Part shown: one piece after another, positions 47,986-60,033 of the stretch
How positions within the stretch are numbered: the first letter of the stretch is position 1
Layout: each line of letters begins with the position of its first letter
Source of the DNA: Micromonospora profundi
GTDB lineage: Bacteria > Actinomycetota > Actinomycetes > Mycobacteriales > Micromonosporaceae
Assembly: GCF_011927785.1 (NCBI RefSeq)
Contig: NZ_JAATJK010000001.1
Location: 2,976,001 to 3,040,000, forward strand
Reading direction: 5' to 3'
Length of the DNA: 64,000 nt
The notes under the pieces: generated by a model
Told to the model about the DNA's origin: nothing
What the model saw: the letters and a program-made list of their open reading frames with translations, nothing else
The model's database searches: none
Program-made: the position numbers and the translations under genes

Positions 47986-49623
47986 TCAGTGGCCCCGGAA
48001 CGCCTCCTCCAGCCACCACGAGCCGCGCGAGCCGCTGACCTTGGCGTCGACCACCAGCGGCCGGGTACGCCGACCAGCGAGCCATTGCCGTACCGGCCCG
48101 AGATCGTCGACGGTCCGGACCGTCACCCCGTCGCAGCCGTAACCACTGGCGATAGCGGCCAGGTCGGTCTCGGGGAAGGTGACCGTCTCCAGCGGATGCC
48201 CGTCGGGGCCGAAATGGTGCACCTCGGCGCCGTACGCGGCGTCGTCGTAGATCACCACGAGCAGAGGTAGCGCCAGCCGGACGGCGGTGACCAGTTCGGT
48301 AGCCGACATGAGGAACCCGCCGTCACCGACCGCGGCGACGGTGAGCCTGTCCGGCCGGGCGACCGCCGCGCCGAGCGCACTTGCCAGGCCCAACCCGACC
48401 GACTGGAACGCCTGGGTGAAGCAGAACCCGGCCACGTCCGGCACGTCGAGCCACATCGACGGGTAGCCCATGAAGTTGCCGGAGTCGACCACCACCGTCC
48501 GGTCGGGCGGCAGCAGGTCGTCCAGGGCGGCGGAGAGCGTCCTCGGGTCGATTGTCGCCGGCGCGCCGCCGCCCTCATCCTGGTACGGAACCGTCCGCCA
48601 CCGGCCGTGGTCGCGGATCCGTCGGGCCAACTCCGGCGTACGCCAGCCGCCGTCCACGGACCCCGTGACGTCCTGCCCGAGCCGACCGAGCACCGCCTCG
48701 GCGACAGCGGTCACCTCGCCGGCCACTGTCAGGTCGACAGGGCGGTTCACACCGAACGCCGCAGGGTCGTGGTCCACCTGGACGACGACGGCGGAGGGCG
48801 GGATCAGTTCGCCGTGCCTGGTGGTCCACATGTTCAGCGTGCTGCCCCACGCGACGACAAGGTCCGCCGCGCCGATCAGCTCGGCGGCCAGCGGGGTGGC
48901 GAAGCCGCCGGCCACGTCGAGGTTCCACGGGTTCCCGGCGAACAGACCCTTCGCCGCCGCCGAGACCGCGAGCAGAGCGCCGCACCCGTCGGCGAGCCGG
49001 ATCAGCGGTTCCCGTGCGGCCCGGGCGCCCCGACCCGCGATGAAGACCGGTCGACGTGCTGCCTGCAGCGCTGCCAGCAGCGGCTCGACCTGCGGGGCGG
49101 TGACCGGTGTCGACTCGACCGCCGGGACCGGGCCGGACCACGGTTCGGCCATGGCGCTCTGCACCTCCAACGGGAGGCCCAGCACCACAGTCGCGCCCCG
49201 GGCGGCGGCCCGGTACGCCGCGCCCGCGTCCTGCGCCGCGTGCGTCGCGCGTACCCGATGGAAGTCGGCGCCGACCGAGGCGGCGAGTGCCGGCAGGTCG
49301 ATGAAGAAGTTCGACCGGGGCGCTGTCGCCTCCGGGGCCAGGACCACAATCGGTGTGCGGCTCTTCGCGGCCTCGGCGAGGCCGGTGAGCGCGTTGGTGA
49401 CGCCCGGCCCCTGGTGCACCGAGAGCACGCCCACCGTCCCGGAGGTGCGGGCGTACCCGTCGGCCATGCTCGCCGCACCGCCCTCGTGGGCCGCCGCCAC
49501 GAACCGGGCGCCGGCCGCCACGAGGGCATTCGTGACATGGAAGTTGCCGCTGCCGACCACCCCGAAGACGTACCGTGCGCCGTGTCCGTAGAGGACCCGG
49601 CCGACCACCTCGGCTACCCGCAT
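47986..49623 (-). CDS. Thiamine-pyrophosphate-dependent enzyme, acetolactate synthase-like
   Basis: A 545-residue three-domain TPP enzyme. The N-terminal PYR domain has VVGSGNFHVTNALVAAGARF and the glutamate of AAHEGGAASMADGYAR; the middle FAD/NAD-like domain is about 190-320; the PP domain has the GDGGF start of the TPP motif (AAVGDGGFLMSATELVTA) and ends YDDAAYG. No FAD-binding hallmark of true acetolactate synthase is obvious, so it may be a decarboxylase or benzaldehyde-lyase-like carboligase. It follows the cyclase gene after 12 bases and is probably co-transcribed, suggesting a shared catabolic pathway. Confidence 0.85.
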   Translation of the reverse strand: MRVAEVVGRVLYGHGARYVFGVVGSGNFHVTNALVAAGARFVAAAHEGGAASMADGYARTSGTVGVLSVHQGPGVTNALTGLAEAAKSRTPIVVLAPEATAPRSNFFIDLPALAASVGADFHRVRATHAAQDAGAAYRAAARGATVVLGLPLEVQSAMAEPWSGPVPAVESTPVTAPQVEPLLAALQAARRPVFIAGRGARAAREPLIRLADGCGALLAVSAAAKGLFAGNPWNLDVAGGFATPLAAELIGAADLVVAWGSTLNMWTTRHGELIPPSAVVVQVDHDPAAFGVNRPVDLTVAGEVTAVAEAVLGRLGQDVTGSVDGGWRTPELARRIRDHGRWRTVPYQDEGGGAPATIDPRTLSAALDDLLPPDRTVVVDSGNFMGYPSMWLDVPDVAGFCFTQAFQSVGLGLASALGAAVARPDRLTVAAVGDGGFLMSATELVTAVRLALPLLVVIYDDAAYGAEVHHFGPDGHPLETVTFPETDLAAIASGYGCDGVTVRTVDDLGPVRQWLAGRRTRPLVVDAKVSGSRGSWWLEEAFRGH

Positions 49624-49635
49624 CGGTTGCCGGTC

Positions 49636-50397
49636 CTACCGTTCGACGAGCGCGAGGACGCGGCACGGGCTGCCGGACCCGGAGACGATCGGCAGTGGAC
49701 CGGCGATCACCACAGCGCCGGTCGCCGGCAGCTGCGCCAGGTTACGTAGCTGGGTCAGGCCGTACTTGTCCTTGCCGAGCAGGAACGAGTGGCACGGGAA
49801 CGGTGGGTCGAACGAGTGTGCGGCACCCGCGTCGGTGCCGACCGTCTCCACGCCGACGCCCTGGATGGGCGACTCCTCGGCCAGCCAGCGGGCACAGTCG
49901 ACGGAGATGCCCGGGGTACGCCCGGCGTTCGCGTACCGTTCCGGGTCGTCGCCGTGCGCGTCCCAACCGGTGCGGTAGAGCAGCCAGCCACCGGCGGGCA
50001 GGGCACCGTGTTCCGCCTCCCACGCCTTGACGTGCGCGACTTCGAGCAGGAAGTCGGGGTTATCGGCGGCGTCGGCGGAGTGGTCGATCACCACTGCCGG
50101 GGCGATCAACTGGCTCACCGGGACCTGCGAGACGTCCGCGCCCTGTTGGCCGGTGACCCAGTGCACCGGGGCGTCGAAGTGGGTGCCGGTGTGCTCGCCT
50201 GTGGAGAAGTTGTTCCAGTACCAGGCCGGACCGCGGTCGTCGTACCTGCTGATCTCGCTGAGCTGGAACGGCCAGGTCTGGCCGAACTGCTCGGGCAGAC
50301 CCAGGATCGGCGTCTGGTCCGAGAGCGGGGCGGTGAGGTCGACAACCTGGATCCGGCCGCTGGAAAGAGCGGCGACAAACTCCTGCAGCACCGTCAT
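49636..50397 (-). CDS. Cyclase-family amidohydrolase (kynurenine-formamidase-like)
   Basis: A 253-residue protein of the PF04199 cyclase family. The metal site motif is GEHTGTHFDAPVHW (about residues 68-81), with VDLTAPLSDQTPI upstream and the partner HSF in TDAGAAHSFDPPFPCHS. Members hydrolyse formamides, isatin or polyketide-type rings with Mn2+ or Zn2+. ATG 50397 is used; longer in-frame starts exist but lie in the promoter region. It heads an operon with the TPP enzyme. The two could degrade an aromatic or keto-acid compound; no regulator is adjacent. Confidence 0.87.
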   Translation of the reverse strand: MTVLQEFVAALSSGRIQVVDLTAPLSDQTPILGLPEQFGQTWPFQLSEISRYDDRGPAWYWNNFSTGEHTGTHFDAPVHWVTGQQGADVSQVPVSQLIAPAVVIDHSADAADNPDFLLEVAHVKAWEAEHGALPAGGWLLYRTGWDAHGDDPERYANAGRTPGISVDCARWLAEESPIQGVGVETVGTDAGAAHSFDPPFPCHSFLLGKDKYGLTQLRNLAQLPATGAVVIAGPLPIVSGSGSPCRVLALVER

Positions 50398-50565
50398 GCG
50401 GCGACGGTACATCCACGCAGGCCGTCGTGCTCCTGGCCGAGTGGTCGAGGCTGTCCCACGCGGCCACGGGCAGATCACGAAGCCTGCCTCCCGACCCGTA
50501 ACAGGCCCGAAACTACCGGTTGAAAAACCTGGAACTTTCTGCCAGCCTGGTAGTCCATCGATCAG

Positions 50566-50579
50566 TGTGAACGTTAACA
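50566..50579. promoter_or_regulatory. LacI-type operator TGTGAACGTTAACA
   Basis: A 14-bp imperfect palindrome (one mismatch) with central CG in the 476-base region between the cyclase and the GH10 xylanase genes, 295 bases from the xylanase start. It resembles the GTTAGCGCTAAC operator of the GH30/LacI region. The rest of 50398-50873 shows no gene. Confidence 0.55.
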
Positions 50580-50765
50580 AGATCACTTCAGCACCGGAGG
50601 CGCCTCACGCGACGTCAGGCCCACCCACCTGCCAGGTGAGCACGTCCACCACCGAGAGCCCTGCGCCCGCACCCAATTCCCAGCGGTGATCAAACCACTC
50701 ACCGCAACCCTTCACACGCTGGTCAGGTAGCCCGAGCCGAGTCGCAACGGGGGACGGACGCCTGA

Positions 50766-54817
<4,052 letters not shown>

Positions 54818-54840
54818 CGACCAGAAGTCCGGAGTGAAAC

Positions 54841-54871
54841 GGGCGGGCTCGGCGTGATGCCGGGCCCGCCC
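54841..54871 (+). terminator. Hairpin terminator after the polyesterase gene
   Basis: 13-bp stem (54841-54853 with 54859-54871, including one G-U pair) and a GTGAT loop, 23 bases after the stop and ahead of the convergent MarR gene. Confidence 0.75.
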
Positions 54872-54931
54872 ACTCGTACAGCTGATCACCACATCGCGGC
54901 CCACACCTGCCCGACGTCACGCGACGCTGGC

Positions 54932-55432
54932 TCAGGCAGACCGCTGCGCGGTGTCGCCGCAGCGGAGGCTGTCCAGCTCGGCGTGGTACATCGCCTGCAT
55001 GCGGTCATAGTGCCGAACCAGCAGCAGGACCTCCTCGGCGCTGTAGCCCTCGATGAGCCGCGCCGCCCGCTCGGCGAACCGCTCGTACGGTCGCGTCAGC
55101 TCGGCGATCCGCTCCGGCCGCAGGGTGACGATCACCCGCCGCCGGTCCGTGGGGTCGCGCTCGGCCGTCACGTAGCCCGCCTGCTGAAGCCGGCGGAGCA
55201 TGCTGGTCACCGCCCCGGTGGTGAGGTTGGTCCGCTCGGCGACCTGCCCCGCGGTGGCGGATCCGACGTCCGCCAGGTAGTCCAGGCACTCCAGGTCGCT
55301 CACTGTGAGGCCCAGCCGCTCCGCGATGGCGTACCGGAACACCATGGACAGCCGCGACATCTCCCGCCCGGCGCGCATGAGATCGGCGATCGCGGACGTA
55401 CGGGCCGGATCGTGGGACATGGCCGCAATCAT
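54932..55432 (-). CDS. MarR-family transcriptional regulator
   Basis: A 166-residue winged-helix protein: LGLTVSDLECLDYLADVGSA, then QVAERTNLTTGAVTSMLRRLQQAGYV as HTH and ERDPTDRRRVIVTL as wing. ATG 55432 overlaps the monooxygenase stop (ATGA); a second ATG (55420) would drop four residues. It is the second gene of the FAD-monooxygenase operon and probably represses it through the palindrome at 56683-56699. Confidence 0.9.
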   Translation of the reverse strand: MIAAMSHDPARTSAIADLMRAGREMSRLSMVFRYAIAERLGLTVSDLECLDYLADVGSATAGQVAERTNLTTGAVTSMLRRLQQAGYVTAERDPTDRRRVIVTLRPERIAELTRPYERFAERAARLIEGYSAEEVLLLVRHYDRMQAMYHAELDSLRCGDTAQRSA

Positions 55433-56676
55433 GCCTCCGGCACTGTGACCCGGTGCAGTCGAGGTAACACGCGGGTCAGCACCCAGTGTGGCGCTGCCGC
55501 GTCTCCGGTGAGGCGGCGCATCAGCCGGGCGGCGGTGTCGACGGCACGGAAGGCGTACGGCACCATCTCGTCCTGGTAGCGGGCGATCGCCTCCTCCATC
55601 GGCGCGCCGCTCGTCCGGGCCTCGACAAGCTTCCTGCCGAGCAGGGTGGCGTCGCGCAGCGCCGTGTTGCCGCCGTGGGCGCCGAACGGCGGCATGACGT
55701 GCACGGCGTCGCCCATCATCGTGGCCCGGGGTACCGCCCACCGGTGCGGGCGTCGGCCGGTGGCGAAGAGGTTGAGCACCGTGGCGTCCAGCTCGGCGGT
55801 GCCGACCAGTCGCCTGACGAGCGGGTGGAAGTCCCCGCTCATCAGGCTGGCTTGTCGCCACAGCGCCAGCAGGTCGCCACGGATGCCCACGGGCACCTCC
55901 TCCTGCCGGAGCAGTAGTCCCCACATGACGTAGTCGTAGCCGGTGGGCGCATAGCTGCCCGGGGCCAGGCGCGCGAACGCTTCCTGCGGGTTCTCGCCGA
56001 ACCGCATGGAGGTGAAGAAGAAGGCGCGGCCCGGCCGGTCGCCGATGGCAAGGACCCCGCTGGTACCCAGCGCATCCGGGATGACGCTCTGACCGTTGCG
56101 ATGCAGGGGTGACCGACCGTAGATGCCCGCCATCGGGGTGTTCTCCGGGTCCGCGTCGGGCATGAGCTGCGCGCGCAGCGCCGAGCCGACGCCGTCCGCG
56201 CCCACGACGACGGTTGCCGAGGCGGCCCCGCCGTCGGCGAACCGCAGCCGCAGCCCGGCCGGGCCGCCGTTCTCCACCGCGACGGCGTCCTTGCCGTAGT
56301 GGATGCGTTGGTGCAGCCCGGACTGCAGGATCGACCGCAGGGTCAGCCTGTCGACCTGGCGGGTCGCGTACGGATCGTCCTTGAACGTGATGCTGAATGC
56401 GTCCCGCAGCCGGCTGTCGGTGAAACGGAGCTGCCCGCCGGGCTCGTCTCCGGTGGTGAGCGCGAGGTCGTACAGCGGGCGGGGCAGGCTCTCGCGCAGC
56501 GCCTCCAGCCCGTACCGGTCGAGGATGATCCGGTAGCCCTGCCGCCGGACGAAGGGGCCTGGGTCCCGCTCGTAGACGTGCACGTCGATGCCGGCGCGCA
56601 TGAGGTACTGGGCGAGGCAGAGGCCGGAGAGGCCGGCACCGGCGATCGCCACGGAGATGTCAGTCGATACGCCCAT
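55429..56676 (-). CDS. FAD-dependent monooxygenase (PHBH/TetX-like)
   Basis: A 415-residue class-A flavoprotein monooxygenase. The N-terminal dinucleotide motif is VAIAGAGLSGLCLAQYL with VYERD; the middle DG motif is VVGADGVGSALR; the C-terminal FAD motif is GDAVHVMPPFGAHGGNTALRDA. It hydroxylates aromatic or polycyclic compounds, including drugs such as tetracyclines or rifamycins in related enzymes. It precedes and overlaps its MarR regulator by four bases. A palindrome just upstream (56683-56699) is a likely operator. Substrate unknown; a resistance or detoxification role fits the MarR control. Confidence 0.9.
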   Translation of the reverse strand: MGVSTDISVAIAGAGLSGLCLAQYLMRAGIDVHVYERDPGPFVRRQGYRIILDRYGLEALRESLPRPLYDLALTTGDEPGGQLRFTDSRLRDAFSITFKDDPYATRQVDRLTLRSILQSGLHQRIHYGKDAVAVENGGPAGLRLRFADGGAASATVVVGADGVGSALRAQLMPDADPENTPMAGIYGRSPLHRNGQSVIPDALGTSGVLAIGDRPGRAFFFTSMRFGENPQEAFARLAPGSYAPTGYDYVMWGLLLRQEEVPVGIRGDLLALWRQASLMSGDFHPLVRRLVGTAELDATVLNLFATGRRPHRWAVPRATMMGDAVHVMPPFGAHGGNTALRDATLLGRKLVEARTSGAPMEEAIARYQDEMVPYAFRAVDTAARLMRRLTGDAAAPHWVLTRVLPRLHRVTVPEA

Positions 56677-56682
56677 GCAGTT

Positions 56683-56699
56683 ATCTTAATGACTAAGAT
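56683..56699. promoter_or_regulatory. Candidate MarR operator ATCTTAATGACTAAGAT
   Basis: Perfect inverted repeat ATCTTA-5-TAAGAT, seven bases before the monooxygenase ATG and in the divergent region with the LAL regulator. The core TTA-n-TAA is typical of MarR sites. Confidence 0.7.
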
Positions 56700-56794
56700 G
56701 ATTTGAGCAAGGCCACAGCACCGCGGTGAGGATCCCGCGACGCGAGTCGCCTGGTGGTCTTGTGTCCGGGCAGGGAAAAGCGAGATCATCACGC

Positions 56795-59785
56795 ATGCTC
56801 GACCCCTCGCCCGAGGACGACGGAACCTCACCTACCGTTTCCACGCCGCGTTTCGTCGGCCGTGATCGGGAGCTGGCGGCGCTTCGGGGCGCCCTGGCCC
56901 GTCCACCTGCGATCGTGCTGGTGGAGGGCGAGGCGGGCATCGGGAAGAGCCGACTGCTGCGGGAGTGGTTGGCGGCGCCGGAGCAGCACACCACCCTGGT
57001 CTCGGTGTGCCCACCACTTCGCGAGTCGCTGACGTTGGGACCGATCGTCGACGCGTTCCGTGGGATCGACCGCCCGGTGTCGCGGTTGCGGCTCACCGAA
57101 CTCGCTGGTGCGTTGCGGCCCCTGTTTCCGGAATGGTCCTCGCACCTGCCGCCCGCGTTGCAGTCCCTGGGCGATGCGAAGGCGGCACGGCATCGCCTGT
57201 TCCGCGCCCTGGACGAGCTGCTGCGGGCTCTGCGTGTCGACGTCCTCGTGCTCGAAGACGCACACTGGGCCGACGAGGTGACGTTGGAGTTCCTGCTGTT
57301 CGTCAGCTCCCGACAGCAATCGGACGGACCGAGCCTGGTGATCTCCTATCGGCCGGAGGAGGTCGACGTCGGATCGCTGTTGCTGCGGCTGACGTCCCGG
57401 TTGCCCGCCGGCGTGACCCAGCTGAGGATCGCGCTGGCGCCCATGCGACCCGACGACACGGCGGCGCTGGTGTCCTCGATGCTGGACGGCAACCCGATAT
57501 CGCAGGAGTTCACGACGTTCATGCACGAGCGGACCGGCGGCGTTCCTCTGGCTCTGGAGGAGTCGGTCCGCCTCATGTGCGACCGCGCCGACCTCGTCTT
57601 CCGCGACGGGCAGTGGGTCCGACTGAAGCTGCGTGAGCTACAGGTGCCGCCAACCGTGCGCGACTCCACCAGGGAACGGGTGGGCCGTCTGTCGCCGACG
57701 GCGCAGCAGGTGCTGCGCGCCGCAGCCACATTGGCCGAGCGGTCATCGGTGGCCACGATCGCGATGACCGCTGGCCTGTCACCGGCTGAATGCCGGGGCG
57801 CTGTCGCGGAGGCGGCCAGCGCCGGCGTCCTGGACGGAGACGACCGCGGCCGGTGGCGGTTCCGCCATGTGCTGGCCGCCACGGCTGTCTACGAAGCGAT
57901 CCCGTTGACCGACCGCAGGCACTTCCACCTGCTGGCCGGCCGGGCTCTGGAGGGCATCCGTCCGCTGCCGGTGGCACGCCTTGCCCACCACTTCCGGGAG
58001 GCGGGCGAGACGCAGTCCTGGGCACGGTACGCCGAGCAGAGCGCCGAGCTGGCCATGGCCTCGGGTGACCACACCAAGGCCGTCGACCTGCTTGTCGACC
58101 TGTTGTCATGGTCCAGACTGCCGCCGACGGACCGGGCACGGGTCGCGCGCATCGCCGGAGTAGCAGCACTGGGCCGTCGTGAACCAGTCGACGAGGTCTA
58201 CCACCGTGTGATCCGTACCCTGCGCTCGGTGCTGGAGACCCCCGGCCTCTCCCCCCGCCAGCAGGCCGAGATCCGCAACCCCCTGGGCCGGCTCCTGATC
58301 ACCGGAGGCGAGGCGCAGGCGGCGCTCAGCGAACTGGAGCAGGCGGTGGCGAACCTCGACCATGACCCGGTCGAGGCGGCCCGGGCGATGACCTACCTCG
58401 GGTGGGCGTACGCGGGGCCGTGGCCGGCAGCGACCCATCGGCGTTGGCTGGATCGCGCCGCCGAACTCACCGCCGCATTCGATTCGCCCGCGGAACGGCT
58501 GAACCTGGCCGGCAACCGGGCCGCCGCGTTGCTCATGCTGGGCGAAGAGGAAGCCTGGGACGTCGTCGCCGGCCTGCCCGTCGACGGCGCGACCTCGGCG
58601 GAGCGTCTCGACGTGGCCCGCATCCATGCGAATGTCGGGACCGGCGCGCTGATCTGGGGTCGGTACGCCGACGCGGAGGAACACCTCGCCGTGGCCCTGC
58701 GCCTCGCCGACGTCGAGCGGGCGTCCCGGTTGCAGCACAACGTCCGACTCGAACAGGCCAACCTGGCGTGGCTCACCGGCCGGTGGGAGGGTCTCGCGGA
58801 CGAGAGCACGGCACTCGCCGATGCCGACCGGGACCGGCCTGCGCACTACCTCGGCAGCGTCCGCCTCGCGGCCCGGCTGGCGGCGGCGGCCGGACGGCGG
58901 CGCGCGGCGGAGGAGCAGTTCCGGCTGGTGCTTGAGGAGTCCGCCCGTCTCGGCGCAGCCGACGACACGATGGAGGCCGCCGCCGCGCTCGCCCGACTGT
59001 GGTTGACGGACGGGAACAGCGGCCGGGCGCTGCAGATCACGAACGAGCCGATCGACACCGTCCGGAGAAAGGGCATCTGGGTCTGGGCGACGGACCTCGT
59101 CCCCGCCCGGATCGAGGCGTACCTCGCCGCTGGCGACCTGCGGGCCGCGGCACGCCTGGGCGACCAGTTCGCCAGAGGACTGCGTGGCCGTACGGCGCCC
59201 GCGCCTCGCGCCGCGCTCGCCACGTGCCGTGCCCTGCTGCTCGCCGCAGCCGGAGACCACGCCCGCGCGGCGACTGCGTACGCCCGGGCGGCGCGTGCCT
59301 GGGACGCGCTGCCGCGTCCCTACGACGCCATGCTCGCCCGCGAACGTCAAGCCGAGGCGCTCATCGCGCAGGGCCAGCTCGAAGCGCAGGGCCAGATCGA
59401 AGCGCACGGCCAGGTCGAACAGGGCCGTGAGCTGCTGGCGGCACAGTACGAGCAGCTGTTCAGGCTGGGGGCCCGCGGCGATGCCGACCGTGTGGCGCAG
59501 CGGCTTCGCGAGCACGGCGCAGAGGTCCCGCGGCTGTGGCGCGGTGGCCGACGCGGGTACGGCGACCAGCTCTCACCTCGCGAACTCGACGTGGTCCAAC
59601 TGGTCGTGGCCGGCAAGACGAACCGGGAGATCAGCCGGATCCTGGCCAAGTCGCCGGCCACTGTGGATCAGCAGCTGCGGGCGGCGATGCGCAAGTTGAA
59701 GGTGACCTCCCGGACCGCGCTGGCGGTCAAGGCGGTGGAGGCCGGAGTGTTCGCAGAAGACGAATCCCTCGACAACATTTCGTGA
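56795..59785 (+). CDS. LAL-type (large ATP-binding LuxR) transcriptional regulator
   Basis: About 996 residues: an AAA/NB-ARC-like ATPase module near the N-terminus (RFVGRDRELAALRGAL, Walker A GEAGIGKSRLL, Walker B VDVLVLEDAHWAD), a long helical TPR-like middle, and a C-terminal LuxR HTH (LSPRELDVVQLVVAGKTNREISRILAKSPATVDQQL, read in two parts). LAL proteins are pathway or maltose-type activators in actinomycetes. The ATG at 56795 is used; a GTG at 56726 could add 23 residues, and neither has a good ribosome binding site. An 18-bp triplicated repeat lies in the linker (59366-59419). Divergent from the monooxygenase gene. Confidence 0.88.
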   Translation: MLDPSPEDDGTSPTVSTPRFVGRDRELAALRGALARPPAIVLVEGEAGIGKSRLLREWLAAPEQHTTLVSVCPPLRESLTLGPIVDAFRGIDRPVSRLRLTELAGALRPLFPEWSSHLPPALQSLGDAKAARHRLFRALDELLRALRVDVLVLEDAHWADEVTLEFLLFVSSRQQSDGPSLVISYRPEEVDVGSLLLRLTSRLPAGVTQLRIALAPMRPDDTAALVSSMLDGNPISQEFTTFMHERTGGVPLALEESVRLMCDRADLVFRDGQWVRLKLRELQVPPTVRDSTRERVGRLSPTAQQVLRAAATLAERSSVATIAMTAGLSPAECRGAVAEAASAGVLDGDDRGRWRFRHVLAATAVYEAIPLTDRRHFHLLAGRALEGIRPLPVARLAHHFREAGETQSWARYAEQSAELAMASGDHTKAVDLLVDLLSWSRLPPTDRARVARIAGVAALGRREPVDEVYHRVIRTLRSVLETPGLSPRQQAEIRNPLGRLLITGGEAQAALSELEQAVANLDHDPVEAARAMTYLGWAYAGPWPAATHRRWLDRAAELTAAFDSPAERLNLAGNRAAALLMLGEEEAWDVVAGLPVDGATSAERLDVARIHANVGTGALIWGRYADAEEHLAVALRLADVERASRLQHNVRLEQANLAWLTGRWEGLADESTALADADRDRPAHYLGSVRLAARLAAAAGRRRAAEEQFRLVLEESARLGAADDTMEAAAALARLWLTDGNSGRALQITNEPIDTVRRKGIWVWATDLVPARIEAYLAAGDLRAAARLGDQFARGLRGRTAPAPRAALATCRALLLAAAGDHARAATAYARAARAWDALPRPYDAMLARERQAEALIAQGQLEAQGQIEAHGQVEQGRELLAAQYEQLFRLGARGDADRVAQRLREHGAEVPRLWRGGRRGYGDQLSPRELDVVQLVVAGKTNREISRILAKSPATVDQQLRAAMRKLKVTSRTALAVKAVEAGVFAEDESLDNIS
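59366..59419 (+). repeat. 18-bp tandem repeat, three copies, in the LAL linker
   Basis: Three consecutive 18-mers (GCGCAGGGCCAGCTCGAA and two variants with one or two changes) encode AQGQLE-type hexapeptides ahead of the HTH. Copy number could vary between strains without breaking the frame. Confidence 0.85.
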
Positions 59786-59866
59786 AAATTGACGTATCCG
59801 CTGGATAGCTAAGGTCACTCGTCCGCACCGAGCATGGCTGCATGATCCATAGCCATTGGGCGATGC

Positions 59867-60019
59867 ATGCCTGAGCGACCTGCCGCACGTGACGGCTCCG
59901 CCAGCGAGCACGAGCCACCTCTCGATCTGTCGCGGGAGCCGCACGACAGCGCCCGCGACGACTCCGACGCCGACGGTGCCGACGGCCACGAGAGCCACGA
60001 CCCCTACCAACCCCTGTAG
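59867..60019 (+). CDS. Short acidic ORF upstream of the protease (50 aa, doubtful)
   Basis: ATG 59867 opens 50 codons with strong third-position GC and an acidic, His/Asp-rich product (EPHDSARDDSDADGADGHES); its stop is 14 bases before the protease ATG, so coupling is possible. No ribosome binding site or family is apparent, and it may simply be non-coding. Positions 59786-59866 hold no other feature that I can support. Confidence 0.3.
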   Translation: MPERPAARDGSASEHEPPLDLSREPHDSARDDSDADGADGHESHDPYQPL

Positions 60020-60033
60020 GCCGAAGGACCCCC

